Shown: positions 21,351-30,945 of the stretch, in pieces
How positions within the stretch are numbered: the stretch's first letter is position 1
How the letters are laid out: every line of letters starts with the position of its first letter
Assembly (NCBI GenBank): GCA_963825575.1
Contig: CAWGUB010000035.1
Coordinates: 1-64,000 of the forward strand
Source of the DNA: JAFDBW01 sp963825575
Lineage (GTDB): Bacteria; Desulfobacterota; Desulfuromonadia; Desulfuromonadales; BM103
DNA length: 64,000 nucleotides
Reading direction: 5' to 3'
Translations under genes and position numbers: made by a program
The notes under the pieces: model-generated
Told to the model about the DNA's origin: nothing
The model's database searches: none
The model's input: only the letters and a program-made list of their open reading frames with translations

Positions 21351-22091
21351 ATGAGAGCCATCTTTCTTGCCGATGCACATTTACGCAAACCCGGCGACCC
21401 CAACTACCGGATGATGCTTGACTTTCTCGACGAGCAGTGCGGCAAAACGGACATGCTGGTCCTGCTTGGCGATATCTTCGAGTTCTGGATCGGCAAGAGC
21501 ACCGTGATCGCCGATCACGTCCCGTTGGTCGATGCCCTGGAGCGGTTGCATCAGCAGGGTACTAAGCTGGTGTACGTTGAAGGCAATCACGACTTCCACC
21601 TCGGGCCGGTCTTCACCAGGCGACTTGAATGCCAGGTGTTTCCTGACGGCGGCAGCATTGACCTCGAGGGTAAAAAGGTTTTTCTCGCCCATGGCGACCT
21701 GGCCAACCCTGATGATGTTGGTTACCGGCGGCTCCGCAAGTTTTTCCGCAGTGGCCTGGTCCGCGTACTGATCCGGATCCTGCCTAACTTCCTGTTGTTA
21801 AGGATTGGGGCCCGGGCCGGTTGTGAAAGCAAAAAAAAATACGGCGGGGAGCGCAGCAGATGGCCGGCCAGGGAGGTCCTAATACCTTATGCCGAAGCGA
21901 TTCTTGCAACCGGTCAGCAAGCCGTTGTCTCCGGACATTTCCATCAACCTTTTCACGAGAAACTGAGCGATGGAGAACTCATCGCCCTGGGTGACTGGAT
22001 CACGCAGTTCTCCTACGCCGTTTACGAAGACCATACCTTTACCCTGACCAGCTATCAGGCGACAACGCCCGGTTCCAACCCGGCCACCTGA
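21351..22091 (+). CDS. UDP-2,3-diacylglucosamine diphosphatase-like metallophosphoesterase
   Basis: 246 residues from ATG 21351 (MRAIFLADAHL). Calcineurin-type metal-binding motifs are present: DAH, GDIFEFWIG, GNHDFHLG, LAHGDLANPDD and SGHFHQP. This pattern matches the LpxH family, which removes UMP from UDP-diacylglucosamine in lipid A synthesis. It is convergent with and slightly overlaps the YihY frame. The Shine-Dalgarno site is weak. Confidence 0.82.
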   Translation: MRAIFLADAHLRKPGDPNYRMMLDFLDEQCGKTDMLVLLGDIFEFWIGKSTVIADHVPLVDALERLHQQGTKLVYVEGNHDFHLGPVFTRRLECQVFPDGGSIDLEGKKVFLAHGDLANPDDVGYRRLRKFFRSGLVRVLIRILPNFLLLRIGARAGCESKKKYGGERSRWPAREVLIPYAEAILATGQQAVVSGHFHQPFHEKLSDGELIALGDWITQFSYAVYEDHTFTLTSYQATTPGSNPAT

Positions 22092-23453
22092 TCCTCGCCC
22101 CGATCATCAACCTCTTCGACCTGCAGGACCAGATCGCGCAAGGTCATACCTTCCAGGGCTCTGCTTCTCCGCAACATGCAAAATTTCTGCAACTTCGGCG
22201 ACGGCAACACGCTCTGGGGTATTGCGCAGATGACTGTAATCAGCGCCATCAACCGCCAGGCTCCTGATCACATCATGCAGGCTGATCTTCTCAAGGGCAC
22301 GGGCCGGCTGATATCCCGTACCTTCAAAGTCCTGGACGGTTTCGGTAATAAATCCCAACCGGATCAGTTCATCCAGGATCTTGCGCAACAGGCGTGACGG
22401 GACATCAAGTTGCTCCATAAGATCGTCTTTGCCCATGGCAGGCTGTCCGAGGTAGAAGCGCCGGCCAACACAAAGCAGGACCATAAGGGCAATAAATTCC
22501 AGGCTGGCAAAGTTGGCCTGCGCACCACGGATATCCCGCCGGATGCTGCGCAGGTTCTGGGTGGCATAGGTCATTTCCAGACCAAGCAGTACGATCATCC
22601 AGGAGAAGTAGATCCAGACCATCAAAACCGGCAGGGCGGCCAGGGTTCCGTAAATGGCGTTGTAGCGCGCCACACCGACCTGGAAGTTCAGGTACCCCCA
22701 CTGGCTGATCTGCCAGAGTGTGCCGCCGAACACACCACCAATCAACGCTGCACGAGGGCTCACCTTGACATTCGGCATAAACAGATAAAGACCGGCAAAG
22801 ACCAGCCACATGACCATGAACGGCAGGACTTCAAAGAGGGCGAGCAGCGCCTCACCGACATACTGCTGCTCGAACAGTGCCTGGACCAGTTGCTGGCTCT
22901 TTACCGTGCTGGTCATGGAAATCGCGGCAACAACGAAGATCGGGCCGATCGTCACCACCGAAAAGTAATCAGTGAAGCGCCTCAGTAACGGGCGGGTTTC
23001 TCTGACCCCCCAAACCCGATTGAAGGTTTCTTCGATGTTGGACAGCAGGGTCAGCACGGTGATTACCAGGAAGAGCAGACCGTAGGTGCCGAGTCGGGCG
23101 ACGTTGGTATTGTTGATGTATTCGACGATATAGGTGACCACTGTGCCGCCACCGACAGCAAGCTGCTTGAGCAGCAAGGTTTCGAGTTCATTCTGGACAC
23201 CGAAGCCCTTGAGGACTGCAAACATCAGAGCAAGCAGCGGCACCAGTGAGAGCAGGGTCGTAAAAGTCAGGGCGGAAGCTCGCAACATACAGCCGTCAGC
23301 AAAGAAGCCGCGGACAACCAGGGCCAGGATCTGCCCCTGGTTGAGCAGAAATCTCCGCCACCAGCCTCGGTCGGCAGCACTCATTTCCCAGAGGTCATGT
23401 TCAAAAAAATGGCGGCTGCGGTCAATCAACGTTCGCAATGAACTCACTCTCAC
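22055..23453 (-). CDS. YihY/BrkB-family membrane protein with winged-helix-like tail (probable frameshift)
   Basis: Start GTG 23453 overlaps the M16 stop (GTGA). The N-terminal ~290 residues have six helices and the family motifs ASALTFTTLLSLVPLLA and YNAIYGTLAALPVLMVWIYFSW. A soluble tail (~130 residues) resembles a winged helix. The frame ends at 22107 with an unusual Gly/Pro/Arg-rich end. The next frame reads RRSRALEGMTLRDLVLQ to 22055 and looks like the genuine end, so an indel near 22,172-22,180 is likely. The family was once called RNase BN without good basis; function unknown. Confidence 0.8.
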
Positions 23454-24895
23454 CTCACGATCTCAGGATTCTCATCCAGATCGACGTCTATCACCGGCAG
23501 GCCGATCTGCTCCAGTTCTGCTCTGAACTCTTCAGGGTCGCCGACCAGGACAAGCTGTTGTCTGGACAGATCGACAAATTCCCGCGCGACCCGCTGCACA
23601 TCCGCCACCGTAACCGCGGCGATATGATCACGGTAGCTGGCCAGGTAGTCTTCGGGGTAGCCGAAGAATGTCAGGGTCATCTGCTGGTTGACCACCGAGT
23701 GCGTGTTCTCGAAACCGAAAACAAAAGAGTTGATCTGGCTCTCTTTGGCCAACTGCAGCTCGTCTTGATTGACCGGGTTGTCCCTTAATTCAGTCATTAT
23801 TTCACGCGTCAGGGTGACTGCCGGCACGACTGATGCGTTCTTGGTTTCCGTCCCGGCAACGAACGGCCCCGGCAAACGGCGACCGACCTGGAAGTAGGAA
23901 TAGGCGGAATATGCCAGACCGCGGTTCGACCTGATCTCCCGCATCATGCGGGAGTTGAAGCCACCGCCGCCGAGGATGTAATTGAAGACCCGCACGGCGT
24001 ACTGGTCAGGATTGTCCTTGGTCAGGCCCAGGTCACCGATCACCACCGTAGTCTGCGGCAGGTCCTTGGTCACAACCTGGACTAAACCCGACTCTGGCCG
24101 AACAACGGCCGGCATGATCTGTTCCGGCACTTCACGCTGCTCCCAGTCGCCGAAATTCTGCTGCAGGAGCTGCATCAGCCGGTCACGATCGAAGTCGCCA
24201 GAGACTGCCATCCAGAGCTCATTCGGAGCAAAATACGTCTGCTGGAACTCAACCAGGTCCTGTTGCGAAACCTCCGCCAGTGTCTCAGGGGTCGGCGAAT
24301 AACCAAGGTAGCTATTCGGATACAGGGCGGCCATCAGCAACCGCCTGGCGATCGCCCCCGGACTGTCATTCTGACGTCGCACCTGCTCCTGGGCCTGCAG
24401 ACGCGCCAGTTCCAGGCGTTCCGAGGCGAAGCGGGGCCGACGCAGCATGTCTGCCAGAACCGCAACGCCATGCTCCAGATCCTGTGTACGTAACGACAGG
24501 TCCAGCTGTGAGGTGTAGGCGTCCATGCTGGCACCCAGGTTGGCCGCAAGCTGGTCCAGGAATTCGTCCAACTCCTCCGGGGACCGGTCCCCTGCCCCAC
24601 CGGTACGCCAGGTACTACCGAAAAGGCCGGCAAAACCGGTTTTCTCTTTTGGTGTCGTGATGCCGCCGGCGCCAATCAGTACGGTAATCTGCACCAGGGG
24701 CAATTCCCTGTCTTCCTTGAGATAGAGTCGAATGCCGTTGTCCAGGACCAGAGTTTCCACCTCGGGGAGTTGAAATTCCAGCGCCGGATACCGCAATTGA
24801 TCGGGGTGGCTCGGAAGCGGGGCAGCGCATCCGGCCAAAAAGACTATGGCGACAACAAGACTCGAGAGAACGCCAACCGGTCGGGAGTATCTCAT
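23450..24895 (-). CDS. M16-family lipoprotein lacking the zinc site
   Basis: 481 residues with a lipoprotein signal (VFLAGCAAP). The fold matches M16 peptidases, including the C-terminal motif FNSRMMREIRSNRGLAYSAYSYF. The position of the HXXEH zinc site reads TGFAGLFGSTW, with no His or Glu, so this should be the non-catalytic partner. It overlaps the catalytic M16 gene by ATGA. Such pairs act together in the periplasm, like the two subunits of mitochondrial processing peptidase. Confidence 0.88.
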   Translation of the reverse strand: MRYSRPVGVLSSLVVAIVFLAGCAAPLPSHPDQLRYPALEFQLPEVETLVLDNGIRLYLKEDRELPLVQITVLIGAGGITTPKEKTGFAGLFGSTWRTGGAGDRSPEELDEFLDQLAANLGASMDAYTSQLDLSLRTQDLEHGVAVLADMLRRPRFASERLELARLQAQEQVRRQNDSPGAIARRLLMAALYPNSYLGYSPTPETLAEVSQQDLVEFQQTYFAPNELWMAVSGDFDRDRLMQLLQQNFGDWEQREVPEQIMPAVVRPESGLVQVVTKDLPQTTVVIGDLGLTKDNPDQYAVRVFNYILGGGGFNSRMMREIRSNRGLAYSAYSYFQVGRRLPGPFVAGTETKNASVVPAVTLTREIMTELRDNPVNQDELQLAKESQINSFVFGFENTHSVVNQQMTLTFFGYPEDYLASYRDHIAAVTVADVQRVAREFVDLSRQQLVLVGDPEEFRAELEQIGLPVIDVDLDENPEIVR

Positions 24896-26391
24896 AGCGT
24901 CTCATCCTCTCTTTGCAGCACCACAACCGTACGGTTGGATTTTGTCAAGTACCGGTTGGCAACCTGTTTGAGATCTTCTGCCGACAGCTTGTCGATCTCC
25001 TCCGCATAGCTCACCAGGTAATGCCAGTCGCCGGCTAGCGACTGATAGCTGGTCAGCAGTCTCGCCAGTCCGGAGTTGCTGCTCAGCTGCCGAACCTGGT
25101 CGGTCAATAGTCGGTTCCTGACCTTGGTCAGTTCCTCCTCGTCGACCAGTTCGTCTTTGAGCTTGTCGAGCTCGGCATAGATTGCCGATTCCAGCTCTTC
25201 GACCGTGTGCGGATGGCGTGGGATTCCCTCTATAACGAAGAGGTTGGGATAACGGGAACCCGGTGCGCCATACACGGAGACGGAGGTCGCCAGCTTCTGC
25301 TCCTCGACCAAAGAGCGATAGAGCCTTGAGGTACGGCCGCTGCCGAGGATCTGGTCGATCAGGTCGAAAGCGTAATCATCCTTGTCAGGCATGGTCGGCT
25401 TGTGCCAGGCAATCGCCAGCCTTGGCTCGGCGTCAAAAACCTCGACGACCCTCTTCTCCCCGCTCTGCTCAGGCTCTACGGCGGCCACTCTGGGGGCGGG
25501 TGTACCGGGGGCAATGTCTGCGAAATAGCGCTCGACCAGGGCAACCGCATCAGTCGTCCTGATATCGCCGACCAGCGCGATTACGGTGTTGACCGGCGCA
25601 TAATATTTCTCCAGGAACTCGCGGGTTTTCTGCGGGCTGAGGTTGGCAATGTCGGAATGCCAGCCGATGATCGGATTGCGGTAAGGATGCACCTTGAAGG
25701 CATTGGTCACGAGGCTCTCATAGTGTTTGCGTGCCGGGTTGGTATCATAGGATCGGCGCCGTTCCTCACGGATCACATCCCGCTCGGTGTAGAATTCTCG
25801 CAGGACCGGGTTTTTCATCCGGTCCGACTCGATCATAGCCCAGAGCTCCAGCTTGTTGGACGGCAGAGAGATCAGGTAGGTGGTCAGATCCTTACTGGTG
25901 AAGGCATTGTAGCCGACACCGCCATTTTCCGAGTAGAGGTTTGAGAAAACGTCCTTGACCACGTACTGCTTGTGTTCTGTCTGCAGGTCGGCCAGTTGCT
26001 TTTCCAGCGCGGCAACCTCCGCCGGATCGGCATCGCTCTGCAATCGCATGACATCGAGCTGACTGCCAACCCGTTCAATCGCTTCGAGTAAAGGTTTCTC
26101 TTTGGCATAATCCGTCGTCCCGAGAGTCCGGGTCCCCTTGAACAACATATGTTCCAGCAGGTGTGCGACTCCGCGGGTCTCACTGGTCTCGTGTACCGAG
26201 CCAACCCCGAGGGTGATGTAGGCCGAGACGATCGGCGTATCGTGTCGCTCAACCACGAGCAACGTGAGTCCGTTGTCAAATCGGTGTTCAAACACCTTGT
26301 CCTCAAGCGTTGTGCTACCGAGAACCATTCCCGGCAAGTAGAGGAGAAGCGCGCTGAATATCAGTACAATCAATCTATTCATCTGTTTCAT
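24892..26391 (-). CDS. M16-family zinc peptidase, catalytic subunit
   Basis: 499 residues from ATG 26391, after AAGGA; ATG 26409 is an alternative. A signal peptide ends near residue 25. The inverted zinc motif is HLLEH at 77-81 (GVAHLLEHMLFKGT), with a downstream ENGGVGYNAFTSKDLT segment supplying the third ligand. It degrades or processes peptides in the periplasm, probably with the following inactive paralogue. First gene of the M16-M16-YihY run. Confidence 0.9.
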   Translation of the reverse strand: MKQMNRLIVLIFSALLLYLPGMVLGSTTLEDKVFEHRFDNGLTLLVVERHDTPIVSAYITLGVGSVHETSETRGVAHLLEHMLFKGTRTLGTTDYAKEKPLLEAIERVGSQLDVMRLQSDADPAEVAALEKQLADLQTEHKQYVVKDVFSNLYSENGGVGYNAFTSKDLTTYLISLPSNKLELWAMIESDRMKNPVLREFYTERDVIREERRRSYDTNPARKHYESLVTNAFKVHPYRNPIIGWHSDIANLSPQKTREFLEKYYAPVNTVIALVGDIRTTDAVALVERYFADIAPGTPAPRVAAVEPEQSGEKRVVEVFDAEPRLAIAWHKPTMPDKDDYAFDLIDQILGSGRTSRLYRSLVEEQKLATSVSVYGAPGSRYPNLFVIEGIPRHPHTVEELESAIYAELDKLKDELVDEEELTKVRNRLLTDQVRQLSSNSGLARLLTSYQSLAGDWHYLVSYAEEIDKLSAEDLKQVANRYLTKSNRTVVVLQREDETL

Positions 26392-26520
26392 TATCCTTAT
26401 ATAAGACAATTGTTAATTTATGCTGCCCAACCCATTATAACCATCACGCGGCAATCGGTCGAGGTAGACATCTATTTTTTTAGATGTTTCATAATTCTTG
26501 GAAAAGACTAACAAAACACT

Positions 26521-28776
26521 CTAGGATGCGGCAATCACAGCCTGCCCGAGGGCCAGGCCGCCGTCGTTGGGGGGGACCTGGGAGTGGGTAAGAACTGTCA
26601 GCCCTGATTTCTCCAGGCGGGGCACCACCATCTCCGTTAAAAGACAGTTCTGGAAAACCCCGCCCGACAGGACTATCAGATTCAGGCCGGATTGCTGCTG
26701 CAATTCGGCGCAGACCTCTGCAATCATCATGGCCAGGGAGAGATGGAATCGGCCGGCAATCTGATCTGCACCGATGCCCGACAGATGATCTTTAACAATC
26801 GATTCGATCATCTGCGCCGGGTCACAGATGATCTGGTCGTCCTGGTGTGATAGCTGGAAGGGGTAAACAGTTGATTGACCCGGATCGGCGAGCATTTCCA
26901 ATTCCATCGCCGCCTGCCCTTCGAAGGAGACCACCTGGCGCAGGCCGATTATCGCTGCAACCGCGTCAAATAGCCGACCGCAACTCGAGGTGAGGGGCGC
27001 GTTGATCCTCCTGTCCATCGCCTGGGAGACCAGGCGCAACTCGCTTGCGGCAATTCCGGTAAAACATTTAAGGTTGTCAGGAATTTCGCCAAAGACCGAG
27101 TGCAGGTAACTCAGCGCCATGCGCCATGGTTGCCTGGTAGCCAGGTCACCACCAGGCATCGGTTGGTAGCGAAGATGGCCAAAGCGCTGATACTCCTTCA
27201 GGTCGCCGACCAGGAACTCCCCGCCCCAGATATGACCGTCGGCGCCGTAACCGATACCGTCAAAAATAACCCCGATGCCAGGCTCGCGCGTGCCATGTTC
27301 TGCCAGACAGCTGGCTAGATGTGCGTGATGATGCTGTACTGCGACCGAGGGCAGCCCGCTTTCTTCGAGGGCATAGCGTGTCGAATAGTAGTCGGGGTGT
27401 AGATCGTGAGCGACCCGTTGCGGCTCAACCTCGAGCAGCCTCTGCATGTGGCTGATCGTATTCCGGAAAGAGTCATAGACCTCAAGGTTTTTCAGGTCGC
27501 CGACATGCTGGCTTAAAAAGGCCCGGTCGCCGCGAGTCAGGCAAACGGTATTCTTCAGCTCGGCACCGACAGCCAGGACTGGACAGCATTCTCCTGACAG
27601 GGCCACACCCCGCGGGACAAATCCGCGTGAACGGCGCAGCAACAGCGGCCGGTTTGCCATGACCCTGGCAATCGAGTCGTCGGTGCGGGTATGGATCCGC
27701 CGGTTATGGCACAAAAAGGCATCGGCAATCGTCGCCAGACGCTGCAGGGCTTCATCATCCTCAAAAGCAATCGGCTCATCGGAGAGATTGGCACTGGTCA
27801 TGACCAGGGCTTTAAAATCGTGCAGAAGCAGGTGATGTAGCGGCGTATATGGCAGCATTATGCCGAAGCAACGGTTACCGGGAGCAATATTTGCGGCAAG
27901 TCCGTGGCCGGGTCGTTTCCCCAGCAACACGATCGGCCGTTCAATGCCCTGCAACAGGCGTGCTTCATCACAGCCGACGGCTGCCAGTTCCTCCACCGCG
28001 GCAAGATCCTTTGCCATCAGGGCAAAAGGCTTCTCATCACGCTGTTTGCGCCGGCGCAGCTCGGCAACGGCGTCCTGGTTGGCAGCGTCCACGGCAAGGT
28101 GGTAGCCTCCCAGCCCCTTGATTGCGACAATCTGCCCGGCGCCGAGGCGATAAATCGTTTCTGCCAGGGGGTCGATGCAATCAGGAGTTGATCCATCCGG
28201 GGCGACCAGCCGCAGCCGCGGGCCGCAGACTGGACAGGCGTTCGGCTGGGCGTGGAAACGACGAGACGTCGGGTCGTCGTACTCTGCCTGGCAATCGGCA
28301 CACAACGGGAAATCCGCCATGGTGGTCAGTGGCCGATCGTAGGGGATGCCGGTGACAATCGTATATCGCGGCCCGCAATTGGTACAGTTGATAAAAGGAT
28401 AGCGATACCGTCGATCGGCTGGATCCCAGAGCTCGGCGAGGCAGTCGTCGCAGACAAAGGTGTCGGGGGCGACCTGAGCCCGACGGCTCTGATCGACGGC
28501 ACTCTGGAGAATTGTGAAGCCGGTACAACCCTGTGCAGGGGCCTTCTCTATATCGATCGATTGAATCGACGCCAGGGGAGGTTTTTCATCGCGCACGGCA
28601 GAAACGAACAGTTGGAGGAGTTTTTCTTCACCTTCCACTTCTATGCTCACACCACGGGAGTCGTTGCACACCGAGCCGGCCAGGCCGAAACGTTCTGCCA
28701 ACTGGTAGATAAAGGGCCGGAAGCCGACCCCCTGGACGATCCCCTCAACAGCTATTTTATAACGCAAATACTCCAC
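26521..28776 (-). CDS. hypF: Carbamoyltransferase HypF
   Basis: 751 residues in the usual order: acylphosphatase domain (VEGIVQGVGFRPFIYQLA), zinc-finger region with repeated CxxC (CDDC, CTNCGPRYT, CADC, CPVCGP), YrdC-like domain (GQIVAIKGLGGYHLAVDA) and a Kae1-like C-terminal domain (VQHHHAHLASCLAEH). It makes the thiocarbamate that becomes the CN ligands of [NiFe] hydrogenase. The start is GTG with a weak ribosome site. No other hyp or hydrogenase gene is in the window. Confidence 0.95.
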   Translation of the reverse strand: MEYLRYKIAVEGIVQGVGFRPFIYQLAERFGLAGSVCNDSRGVSIEVEGEEKLLQLFVSAVRDEKPPLASIQSIDIEKAPAQGCTGFTILQSAVDQSRRAQVAPDTFVCDDCLAELWDPADRRYRYPFINCTNCGPRYTIVTGIPYDRPLTTMADFPLCADCQAEYDDPTSRRFHAQPNACPVCGPRLRLVAPDGSTPDCIDPLAETIYRLGAGQIVAIKGLGGYHLAVDAANQDAVAELRRRKQRDEKPFALMAKDLAAVEELAAVGCDEARLLQGIERPIVLLGKRPGHGLAANIAPGNRCFGIMLPYTPLHHLLLHDFKALVMTSANLSDEPIAFEDDEALQRLATIADAFLCHNRRIHTRTDDSIARVMANRPLLLRRSRGFVPRGVALSGECCPVLAVGAELKNTVCLTRGDRAFLSQHVGDLKNLEVYDSFRNTISHMQRLLEVEPQRVAHDLHPDYYSTRYALEESGLPSVAVQHHHAHLASCLAEHGTREPGIGVIFDGIGYGADGHIWGGEFLVGDLKEYQRFGHLRYQPMPGGDLATRQPWRMALSYLHSVFGEIPDNLKCFTGIAASELRLVSQAMDRRINAPLTSSCGRLFDAVAAIIGLRQVVSFEGQAAMELEMLADPGQSTVYPFQLSHQDDQIICDPAQMIESIVKDHLSGIGADQIAGRFHLSLAMMIAEVCAELQQQSGLNLIVLSGGVFQNCLLTEMVVPRLEKSGLTVLTHSQVPPNDGGLALGQAVIAAS

Positions 28777-28926
28777 AGGATGAGGATAACGGAAATGACC
28801 GGGAAATGCAGTTTGAAAATCAGGGGAGCACAGGATTGAGTTGAGTTTCCCGGGTAATTTGACAATTAATTATGCATGACATCGAAGACCCTTTTCCCGG
28901 GGCAGAACAAAGCTCTTCGATTAATT

Positions 28927-29115
28927 CAAAAAAAAGCCCCACGGTTCAGGAGGTAGAGAACCGTGGGGCAAATATTTCTTTTTCAGGAGGTTTTGAAGAA
29001 GTTGTCTCAGGCCCGCCTGCCACAGAAGGCCTTTGATGGTTGCTACTCTACCGGATCGATCAAGAGAAATAAACGTGGAGACTCGTATAATATCAATCAT
29101 ATCCCCGCAAAACGC
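28927..29115 (-). ncRNA. Candidate small RNA A with CCUCC-loop terminator
   Basis: On the minus strand a 12-bp perfect stem (28936-28947 with 28958-28969) encloses a 10-base loop containing ACCUCCU and is followed by eight U (28928-28935), a strong intrinsic terminator. A second ACCUCCU lies unpaired about 16 bases upstream (28985-28990). A possible promoter, TTGTCA (29146-29151) 18 bases from TTATAC (29122-29127), would start a ~190-nt RNA. The terminator closely resembles element B (44.03 kb). The rest of 28777-29414 holds no gene I can support. Confidence 0.55.
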
Positions 29116-29414
29116 TACTGTGTATAACCACACCTTAATTCGGCCTGACAACCGTCTCGGTCTGTTCGGACTCGAACACTTCGGTGCATGGGACAGTCAC
29201 GGGGTAGATGGGGATTGTCGCTAAAGACTAAAGATGCCCGTCAAAAGCCATCTTTGCCAAGGTCTTGGTCGTTCTAACTATCTCCTCGGCACCCTGGCGT
29301 CCGAGATACCCGATTTTGGTCTCTTGGAAATTCAAAGGCATCAACAATCCTGCGTCCTTTAACGAATTAAAGGAAGTTATTTCTTTTAAGAAAAATGCAA
29401 AAGAATAAGTAATA

Positions 29415-30803
29415 TCAAGGGTTTTCCGTCAAATTATATTTCTCCATTTTGTAGCGCAAGGTTCCTCGCGGAAGATTGAGAAGGCGTGCCGTTTTCGCAA
29501 CATTGCCACCGGTAATCACAACCGCCTGGGCGATCAGGCCCTTTTCCAGTCGACCGACGATTTCTTCGAACAGCACTCCTTCCGGAGGGATCTGGCAGTC
29601 GAATGTAGCCTCGTCCTTCGGTTTGTCTCCCCAGATCTCCCGTGGCAGGCAGTCCGGCGTTATTGTTTCCTGGTTATGCATGATACAGATGCGCTCTACT
29701 ACGTTGCGTAGTTCACGTACGTTACCCGGCCAGTGGTACCGCATCAGAAGGTCAAGGGCCGGGCGTGAAACTTCCCGCACATTCTTGTGGAACGCCTTGC
29801 TGAAATGTTTGAGGAAGAAGTCCAGCAGCGGCGGAATATCTTCGCGACGGTCCCGCAACGGCGCAACATGGATAGGGAACACGTTGAGCCGGTAATACAG
29901 GTCCTCACGAAAGTTCTTCTGTTCAATTGCCTCTTTCAATTCAAGGTTGGTGGCGGCCACAACCCGTACATCAATATCGATATTCCTGCTCCCGCCCAAT
30001 CGACGGATTTTACGGTCTTCGAGGACCCTGAGCAGCTTGACCTGAAGATTCATGTCCATTTCACCGATCTCGTCGAGAAAAATCGTGCCGCCATTCGCTT
30101 CTTCAAAAAGACCGATTTTACGGTTCTTGGCATCAGTAAAAGCACCCCTCTCGTGGCCGAACAGTTCTGTTTCGAGAAGGTTGAACGGCAGGGAGCCGCA
30201 GTTTATTTCGATGAAAGGTTTCCCATTGCGAGGGGACAGCTGGTGAATTGACTTGGCAACCAGTTCCTTGCCGGTCCCTGACTCACCGGTAATCAGGACC
30301 GTTGACGTCTCATGTTTGGCAACTTCCCGAATTTGCCGATAGACCTGGGTCAGCTGTGCACTGGAGCCGATCATGGTGTTGTTGCCGGGCAAATCCTTGG
30401 CCTGCGACCCACGCCGCAACTGGCGGACCTCACGACGCAGGTTCTGGGTCTCCAGGGCCAGTCGGACAATCAGGCGGATGGCATCTGCCTTGAAAGGCTT
30501 TTTAATGTAATCGTATGCGCCCATTTTCAGTGCTTCAACAGCACTCTCTACCGTGCCGTAACCGGTAATGATGATCACCAGGATTCCCGGGTCGATCTCA
30601 CGCAAAGCACGTAAGACATCCAAACCACTCTGTGCACCAAGATTCAGATCAAGCAGGACCAGGTCAATATCCGAATCGCTGACCTCCCTGATAGCATCGT
30701 CACCATTATCTGTGGAGAGGGGATGATAGCCATCTTCCTCGAGAATTCTTTCCAGGTTTTCGCGGATGAAGGCCTCATCGTCCACGATCAGGATCCGTTC
30801 CAT
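29415..30803 (-). CDS. NtrC-family sigma54-dependent response regulator
   Basis: 462 residues from ATG 30803, which follows GAGAGG. Receiver domain with D8, D9 and phospho-acceptor D52; AAA+ domain with GESGTGKE at 173-180 and Walker B GGTIFLDEIGE; Fis-type HTH at the end (VAKTARLLNLPRGTLRYKMEKY). The sigma54-contact loop reads GAFTDA (220-225) instead of the usual GAFTGA. It lies 142 bases downstream of its likely partner kinase. Target genes are not evident. Confidence 0.9.
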   Translation of the reverse strand: MERILIVDDEAFIRENLERILEEDGYHPLSTDNGDDAIREVSDSDIDLVLLDLNLGAQSGLDVLRALREIDPGILVIIITGYGTVESAVEALKMGAYDYIKKPFKADAIRLIVRLALETQNLRREVRQLRRGSQAKDLPGNNTMIGSSAQLTQVYRQIREVAKHETSTVLITGESGTGKELVAKSIHQLSPRNGKPFIEINCGSLPFNLLETELFGHERGAFTDAKNRKIGLFEEANGGTIFLDEIGEMDMNLQVKLLRVLEDRKIRRLGGSRNIDIDVRVVAATNLELKEAIEQKNFREDLYYRLNVFPIHVAPLRDRREDIPPLLDFFLKHFSKAFHKNVREVSRPALDLLMRYHWPGNVRELRNVVERICIMHNQETITPDCLPREIWGDKPKDEATFDCQIPPEGVLFEEIVGRLEKGLIAQAVVITGGNVAKTARLLNLPRGTLRYKMEKYNLTENP

Positions 30804-30945
30804 GCTGAACCTCTCTGATTTGTCTTTGAATAATTGATAGGAGTGTATCCTAATGACAAGCAGGATTTGTGGCAATAAAAATGGCCAACCATGGCCACAT
30901 ATTCGTTGGTTGCTGTTTTATGTCGAAAAATATCTGGCTTGACGG

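Noticed and set aside
28921..29151. 76-residue minus-strand open frame over small RNA A
   Set aside because: It runs through the terminator hairpin and has no good ribosome site; composition does not look coding.
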